From Alopecurus myosuroides (lineage: Eukaryota > Streptophyta > Magnoliopsida > Poales > Poaceae), in the NCBI GenBank assembly GCA_028641055.1, contig CM054062.1, positions 141,402,682 to 141,466,681 of the forward strand: 64,000 nucleotides of DNA. Reading direction: 5' to 3'. The first letter of the stretch is position 1. The number at the start of each line of letters is the position of its first letter. Under the pieces are notes generated by a model, which was not told the origin of the DNA, searched no databases, and saw only the letters and a list, made by a program, of their open reading frames with translations. Made by a program: the position numbers and the translations under genes. Shown one piece after another: positions 56,888-64,000 of this stretch.

Positions 56888-59800
56888 TGTAACATCCCAA
56901 TTTTGGAATACCTGATAACACTGTTGTTTTGCTAATTGCTTGACTAATAAACCTTGGTTGTGTTTGTTGGTGTTTGTTTAAGTGCAACTAAACAAACTTA
57001 AAAAGGATAGCAAGCAGTAAACTAAAAATATTCAACATATTGTCCAATGATAAAAATATTCAACATATTGTTCCAATGACCTTGGCAATATTTTCTAAAG
57101 TAAATATTGATCAAAGAGTTTTCCAAAAACATCTTATGAATCTCATACTTGTTGAATATTATTCCAAGACCTAAATTAAGAAAGAGGAAACACTTAATAA
57201 AATTTCCCTAAAAGATTATCAGAAAAAGAGGCATTCTTAAATGCTTCACCAAAATATTATCAAATGTTTTTCCAACCTTGCAAGATTAAAAACAAAGGTA
57301 TTGGAGAGCATTGACTTGCTATCTCTAGTCATATAAATATTTTGGCAAAGCATTGCTAAAGAAAAGCCAAATGCTTTATTAAATAGAAATTCCAATATTT
57401 CCAGAAACAGAAAACTAAAACAAGTTACTATTGGAAACTTTCTTAAAATGATTTGAAATTCATACCATTTCTTCCTTATATCAAATAAGGAACACACACA
57501 AGAGGAGACCAAAAATTGAATCCATTAAAGTCCTGAAAACACGAGTTTTCTCCACAGCAACATTTGGGATTTTGAACAAGTTTGTTCTACAAACTTTTTC
57601 CAAATGCCATGAAATAAATACCACATGCTCTATATCATAAATAAGGATGAAAACCAAAAGGGAACAAGTTTTTGAATAATTTAAGTTGCCAAAAAACCCT
57701 GTTTTCTTGACAGCACCTTTTAGAAATTTGAACAAGTTTGTTCTATGAAGTAACTCAAAATGACTTGAATTTTCTACCACATAAGGAACACATCAAATAA
57801 GGAATGTGTGCCAAAAATTATCATTTTTGGAAGCTCCTAAGTAGGTTAATAAATTCAATGTCCATTTATGTAAGAATTCAAATTTGAACAACTTTGAATT
57901 ATAAAGTTTATCCAATTGAGCCAATTTTCACATATGTTGTGTATCTTAACTAATTAGAATTTTGGGCAAAAGGGTTTCAATTTTTAACTTTGTTTGCCTA
58001 GTGAAAACATCAATTTACAGAGAGGAAAAGGACCTAATTGTAATTGCTAGGGACCTAAATGTTATCCTAGTCACACATGTCCTTCTTCTTCCTGTAGATG
58101 ATGCAATAGAGGGCATGGCTGCCCATGCCCATTGCCTTCGAGTGGAAGCAATCTTGATGGTTAACACCCCCATGTGCACCTCTGTGGTCTCTACCTACTC
58201 CCTCTCTCCCCCCCCCCACGAGTTCTTCTCTCTCTGCTCAAGAAAAACTCTAACCCAAAACCCTAGCCCATAAGGTCGCCGTCGTTCCGGCCGATGCAGA
58301 GCTCGCCGCCGGCAGCCGTGGGCTCCATCACCTCCACCTCGTCGAGTAGGCCCTCGGTGCCGAAGGAATCGAGGCGATTCGACTCGAGGAGGCCGCGCCA
58401 TCCCGTTCCCTTCTCCGACCCCGACGGACTCCGGCGATGAATTGCCGCCGCCTCGCTCATCCTCCTTCTTCTCCGAGCATCCGTGCGCATTTGTGGTAAG
58501 CAGGGGAATCCCCCCGTCGCTTTTCCCCCTCCCTAACCCCCTAAATCGCCGCCGTCCCGTGCGTGTTTCCGGCCGCCGCGCGCGCCTCGTTGCCGCCGCT
58601 CTCCGGCGTCTCCCCGGAAACGAGGTTGTGTTCGTTCGCTTCCCCTCGTCGTAAGAAACGTATTGGTGCTGGTTAATCGATGAACGGTGGCCGTTTTGCA
58701 TGAGATTGGAGCTCACCGGAGAGCCCTCCCGCCGGCGTGACGTCGTGGTGACGCGCGCACGATGTCACCGCCTCCTTGACCCGCGCTTAGGAGTCAAACC
58801 TGCAGGTGGGCCACGGATTCGCCCGCGTGGCTGCCCGCGTGGACCGCTGGCCCACATGTCAGCGTCATTAGCTAGATCCCGCCGCGGTAACTGTAGATCT
58901 GGCCGGCCCGTTTGTAGATCTGGCCCAATAATGTGTTGTTTCCCTTTTTTTTCAGAAACATCCAGGTTTACTTTTGGGCTTAAAAGGCAACCAAAACAAT
59001 GAATTTGACCAAACTAAAAATCACAGTGGTACCTAAACAAAATCTAAACCACCTCCAACTTGTAGATCTACAATTGGATGATTACTTTTGAAATTAAAAA
59101 TGATTTGGCAACAGGTACCAGAAACACCAAAATGAGAACCATTTTTATTTCACAACTCAAAATGAAGTGAGGCTAATTGCATTGGAAAGCCCTTGAAATT
59201 ACCTAACAGGAGCAATTAACCTTGCTTCCAAATTCCAAGTATTTTTGAAATGGCATGCAATTTGGTAAAACACCAGAGAGCACTTTGGTGATTTTTATAA
59301 ATTAATTAAAGATGAATTTTGATGCAAACCAAATTGGATGGTCTTGTAAATGTTTAGGACTATCCAAACCTAGAAGGGTTTAATTTTTAGAGCATCATAG
59401 AAAATTTGGTGGACAGATCTTTAAAATGCTTATTTCTGCCATTTTGGCATTTTAAGTAATTAAATTGAGTTATTATATTTTTTGTGTTGCAATGATGTTT
59501 TCTAGCATGTATAAGTGGTGTGAACTTGTTTTCTAAGTTTTACTTAGCTATTTTATCATGTTATATTGTGTGGACTTGAGTGGAGAAGAAATATGATATT
59601 TGTTAGTAGCATATGTTTATCTCTAGTTTATAGTTGCATATAGATTTTGAGTGTTAACTTTATGTGCAAACACTTGGATTTTTGAGTGTATCCAGTACCA
59701 TATTGGTACTTAGTTTGGGTTGTTATCACCTCTGCTAGCTTGCATTTGAGTTGGTAGAAAAGCATGAATAGCTTTGTGGTGACTATGAATGTTTTGGAAA

Positions 59801-62800
59801 AATTCCCTCATGTGTGGAATTTTTGACATGAACATTTGTGATTGTGTAGCCACATATTTTTGTGTTGTATTCATAGGACCAGTAGCATATTGTTTATGTT
59901 CTTATGAGTACTTGATCCCTAGAGTTTTCACTTGTGTGAAAACAATAACATGAGTAGCATTATCTTACTTATTTTTGCATCCTGTTATTTTCTACTAGTA
60001 TGGTTAATGAGATAGATGCTAGTTTAGTTTTTTGTTAATTTTTAGCAAGTGGACCAGAGGCATTGTGACCTCTTAATGCTTTTTTATGCTAGTGGAACAC
60101 CCACTGGTTTCATTGCATTTTTGGTGGAAACATTATTTCCCCCACACTAGATGTGTTTCTTTTATGTAGTTCTCTAACTAATGAGTGCCTAGTATTTTTG
60201 CTTTGGGAATTTTTGTGCTAAACAAAAATGGGTATGCTTCTGTTTGTAAGTGGTTGTAATCATGTGTGGCTTGCTAGGAAAAAATCCATCCTTGGAGTGT
60301 TGATTGATTCCTCTAAGTAATGCCCTTTTTGTTACCACTAGTATGTAGGAGTTGCCCTGCAAATTGATGCATTGTTTTATCAAATGGGATATTTTTGTTA
60401 TAGCAAGTATAGATGTTTTTCACTACTGTTTTTATGACATGGACCCTCTGGTTGTATTTCAGTTACTTGATTGAAATTCATCCATTGATTCTTCATGTTT
60501 GAGTAGTACTAGTTTCCTTAGCAGTTTTTGTGTTGAATTGTTTTTCCTGCCAATTTGTGTTTGGTAGATAATTGTGTATCCTTGCATGAGGACATGTTTT
60601 CATTCCCATTATGATAACATGGTTCCTTGTTTGCATTTTAGTACTTTACTTATTATGCATGCTTGCATAGAAAACCCTTAGTAGAAACATGTCTATAGGA
60701 TTCCTCCTTTTTCAGTCATTGTTTCTATTGTTCTCACTATGAGAAATTGTGTGTTTTGTGATGAGTCTATTACCTTGTTACACTTGTGTAGGCTCACTGA
60801 TTTGTAAAAGTAACTTTCGCAAATCATGTGTCTCATTTATTCATGATGAGAATTTAGACTTAGTAGCTTAGCTACCTTATTCTTTTTGTTGTTTGGTTGA
60901 TAGACCCATTGCCATGATTATTATTGTGCATGTTTTATACACTTTTAGTAGTCTCACCCTTGTGAAACTAAGTGTATTTTGGGTTTATTAATATCTTGGT
61001 ATGAGATTGGCACACCCACTGAGTCCATGATATTGAGGTTGTGAGATATGTTCCTCCAACCTTAAGTTGTCTTATTAAAGGGCATTTCTGCCAAGTGTGT
61101 TTGTTTGATTGTTTGCCTAAGTTAATAATTGTGTGATTAGTTATTATTAGATTTCCTTGCTGTATGTATTGTTATGTATGGTTGCTTGCCTTGATTGGTT
61201 CTGAATGTGTGTCCTTCATTCCTTTTACGACGTTAGAAAACGAAGAGGAAGGAAGTGTCGGGAAGCGGTGTTTCAAGTTCCAGTCACTCCAAAACCAGGG
61301 ACACAAGAGATACCAGGCAAGCCATCCTGATGCTTGCTGATACAATACTTACCATTATCTATCATGCATGTTTTACCTCTGAAGTTTTACAAAAACTTGA
61401 TTATCAAAACTATTTTTGATGTGGAATTTACTACTATACTATATTATAAGTTACTATCATGCCAATAGTTAAACTTGGTAATACCAAGCCCATAAGCCAC
61501 CCTATGGTATTTATTACCATCAAATATACTAGTCCCTAAGTGGACACCCTAAAATTGTGAGTCTACAAAACAAAGGCTTTACGGAAAAACCCGGAGAAAA
61601 GGCGGATCCTTGTTCTCCGGAGGAATGTGGAAGTGGTCATTTTTGAGAAAGTGGTGTTTTCAAAAATGACACATAACCTAGTCTTCGCCGGACAACCTTT
61701 ACCGTACTGCCACCCTACCCCAACATGGGCATGGGGCTTAACTTGAAGTTTGTTCTTATTAGTGTGTGCTATCTCAATCGCTATAAGGGACGTCGTACCC
61801 TCGAACCGAATGTCGCGGAGACATATAAAGTGTGGGATTAATTTTCCCTCCGGTCGCATATGTTGAGGCATCCTGGCTTGGCGGGGATTAGCTCGGTGCC
61901 GGGGATGTGGTAAAACTCAACTGAGAGATAGGCATATACTAGCTTGAACATAGTGGATGGTTATGATCATATACCTAATGTTTACATACTGTTGTTACAG
62001 TCCGTGATTGTTCACGGGAGGTGTACTGGATCTGGTGGATGTGTACACCTCTGCAGAGTATAACTTTTTCGAAGAAGCCGCGTCCTCGGATATGGACAGT
62101 TGAATGGCCATGTAGCTAGCATTGTGTCAATGTTTTCAAAAAGGAGTTTTGAAAGGGAAATTTTGGAAAGGAAGTGTTGAACTTGTGAAGTTCGGAAAGG
62201 AATGGAAACTTATACCGTGGAGGTATCGTCGATGATGAAAAGCCAGATGCTGATATACAAAACAAAATGTTTTGCAAAGAAAACCTCTTCTACTCTAAGC
62301 AAGAATTCTGGAAACTGATTCCAAGAAGTTTTGCAAAGAGAAAATATTCTTTAACAAAACTTTACAAAACCTCTTGTACATGTGAGATCTACAAGAGAAA
62401 TAAAACTATATATTATTTTTCTTCTGAAGTATCTTCTTCAACGAAGATACAGATAAACCTGACTGCAACTATGGTGTCATCATATATGAACACCATTGAT
62501 AGTGAACCCTATTTATAGCCTACCTATTCCACCATATAAGCATATTTGCATGTTGGTAAGTGACATGATGGATGTCTTGCTGAGTACATTCAAATGTACT
62601 CATTATGGTTTCGCCCCTGGTATCTACTTGCCAGACTTTGAGAAGGAGCCTCCGAAGGATATCTATGAAGAGAAGTACGGAGCTGACGGCTTTGCGAACT
62701 AGGATCGTCTCCGGGTCAGCAGCCTGTAGATTAAGGCGTGACTTGGGCTCAACTACGTTGTGTTTTATTTGTCTTCCGCTGTGTTTGATAAGTTGCCTGC

Positions 62801-62979
62801 CCCATGTGGCAGTTGCGTTAAACTTGATCATGTGATATTTGTGTAATACCTTTGTGTCTTCGTGTAATGGATGATGTATTTCTGTGTGCCAACTGTGTAT
62901 GTTGTTCACGACTGATATTTCTGGGATCGTGAATGTATGCATACGTAGGGTTTCAGACTGCCGGTCTGGGGTCCTTACA
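56888..62979 (+). repeat. E6 3' LTR (6092 bp)
   Basis: Near-identical to the 5' LTR, with scattered substitutions and short indels (for example one fewer T at about 57259 and a shorter T-run at about 58945). Confidence 0.95.
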
Positions 62980-62984
62980 GGTCT

Positions 62985-64000
62985 CCCAAGCCATCTAAAG
63001 AGGCTGAGGACGACGATGTCGAGATCCTGGACACAAGGATGGGCTCTCCCAATCCGGACACCCAGACAATCCGGGTCTCGACCCCAAAGTCGGAGAAGGT
63101 TCGCCCACCGGGTGATCAAGCTGCCGACTCTTCCGGTGTCAGGCCCGAAGATATGACTTTTCCCCAGATGCTTGACGCCCTGCACACCTTGAGGGCTGAT
63201 GAAGAAAATATCCTAGAAGCTTTGATAGCCAAACATGAGGTAAATCCGAATAACATTGCCTGTATCCTTGTCTAGTCCCCAAGTTCCAAGTGAACTTATT
63301 GATAATTTGCTTGGAACTTTCTAGTATATCCGACTGATAGCTTGCTTTTTATCCGGCTAATCCTTCCTTGTGTCTTCACGCAGGCCTTCGTGACCCACTC
63401 TGAGAAAGCATTGGCGAAGGCCACCAAGCTCCTCGAGAAGGAGGCGACTCTGCGTGAGTCGGCTGAAGCTGATGCCAAGAGGAGCGGGAAAATCACAAGG
63501 AAATATAGAAGGAGGGCTCATGCAGCAGAAGATGAACTGACCAAGCTTTCCGTTCAGATTGCCGACACATATCGTGCTTTGACCGGTATGATTCCTAACT
63601 TGACAATTATAACCCGGATTCTCATTCTGATAAATAGTCGGATTTCCTTACTTACTGCTTTTTCCTATTTTCTGCAGGTCCGGATGATGTAACTCCGGAC
63701 GAAGATGATGTCGCAAAGCTGAAAACCATCAAGAGCACGATCCGGCAGCTCTGTGCCGGAACCAAATGGATCCTTCAGGATCTGAAGTGGCCGGGTGTCG
63801 GGCATGGCAACCTGAAGACGCTGCTTGACGCGTGCTCCATTATCCCCGAGTGGATTGAGCATTGGAGACGCTCGTCCTGCCGGGTTGGAGTAACCCGGGG
63901 GCTTGCGCTGGCTAAGGCGTATTTTCCCAAACTCGAGCCGGCCAAGCTTGTAGGCGGGTTTCCGGAGTTCAACCACGACGGGTCCAGGTTCTCAGTGAAG
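62985..64000 (+). pseudogene. E4 antisense accessory gene, exons 4 (rest) to 6 (partial)
   Basis: Resumes in the same frame as at 47177. Exon 4 runs to 63239 (donor GAG|GTAAAT), exon 5 is 63384-63585 (202 nt, the same length as in E3), and exon 6 starts at 63678 and is open to the window end. Motifs shared with E3: GSPNPDTQTIRVSTPK, RPEDMTF, LDALHTLRADEENIL, SGKITRKYR, IPEWI.HW, SCR.GVTRGLALAKAY. The reading frame is intact in this part; the copy is disabled by the TAG at 46054 and by E6. Confidence 0.85.

Larger units (their letters stand above)
47178..62979 (+). mobile_element. E6: LARD-like LTR retrotransposon, TSD GGTCT
   Basis: 15802 bp. LTRs 47178-53277 (6100 bp) and 56888-62979 (6092 bp) start TGTAACATCCC and end CCTTACA. 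TSD GGTCT is at 47173-47177 and 62980-62984. The internal region is only 3610 bp and has no protease, RT or integrase. Long LTRs with a short non-coding middle define LARDs; mobilisation would need proteins in trans. PBS and PPT are intact. It splits exon 4 of the E4 accessory gene. Confidence 0.95.
43600..64000 (-). mobile_element. E4: Tat/Retand-type Gypsy element (3' part), continues past window
   Basis: The 3' LTR is 43600-44087 in minus orientation, and internal sequence runs rightward to the window end, interrupted by E6. The candidate TSD is GAACC (43595-43599); its partner lies outside. Its antisense gene is on the + strand, as expected for the E3 layout in reverse. The pol of this element would lie beyond 64000. 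Confidence 0.88.

Overview
This window is intergenic DNA from a large-genome grass. Stacked nested LTR retrotransposons, LTRs of 4.3 and 6.1 kb, a CACTA transposon and a small hAT-type MITE all fit a Triticeae or related Pooideae genome; that placement is inference. I found no convincing host gene, rRNA, canonical tRNA gene or CRISPR array. Nearly everything is transposable element (TE) sequence, and most borders can be placed to the base from TG..CA ends, target-site duplications (TSDs), primer-binding sites (PBS) and polypurine tracts (PPT).

Layout. (E1) 1-12999: Ty3/Gypsy chromovirus, + strand, 5' LTR cut by the window start, with an extra ORF before gag, a frameshifted gag-pol and a chromodomain tail. 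13000-17261: 5' part of a CACTA transposon (TNP2-type transposase on the minus strand, decayed), interrupted by E1. 17262-20170: low-complexity accessory DNA with a 208-bp hAT-like MITE. (E2) 20171-37794: a rearranged Gypsy element whose two outer ends are both LTR 5' ends, flanked by the TSD TTATT, and which carries an inverted copy of about 500 bp of its own left flank. (E3) 26648-37330: a young Tat/Retand-type Gypsy element inserted in that flank copy (TSD GGTTT). 37800-40690: accessory DNA ending in a Helitron-like 3' terminus. (E5) 40691-43599: degenerate Tat-type pol fragment, minus strand. (E4) 43600-64000 and beyond: a second Tat/Retand-type element, minus strand, inserted in E5. (E6) 47178-62979: a LARD-type element (6.1-kb LTRs, 3.6-kb internal region without recognisable pol) inserted in E4 (TSD GGTCT).

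The most interesting system is in E3 and E4. Besides pol, E3 carries on the opposite strand a gene with its own TATA box, a leader exon and six coding exons joined by GT-AG introns (36520 down to 32539), predicted to give a protein of about 902 residues. Its first coding exon resembles the 'putative gypsy type transposon' family (Transposase_28). E4 has the same gene on the + strand with the same promoter, intron positions and phases, broken by a stop and by E6. E3 has an intact pol with the second, archaeal-type RNase H of the Tat lineage, but no gag: the PBS is followed almost directly by the protease region. The sense pol and the antisense gene converge on a 1.15-kb spacer with a 23-bp minisatellite.

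Inferred order of events: E5, then E4 into E5, then E6 into E4; separately the E2 insertion and rearrangement, then E3 into it; E1 into the CACTA element. These are from nesting only.
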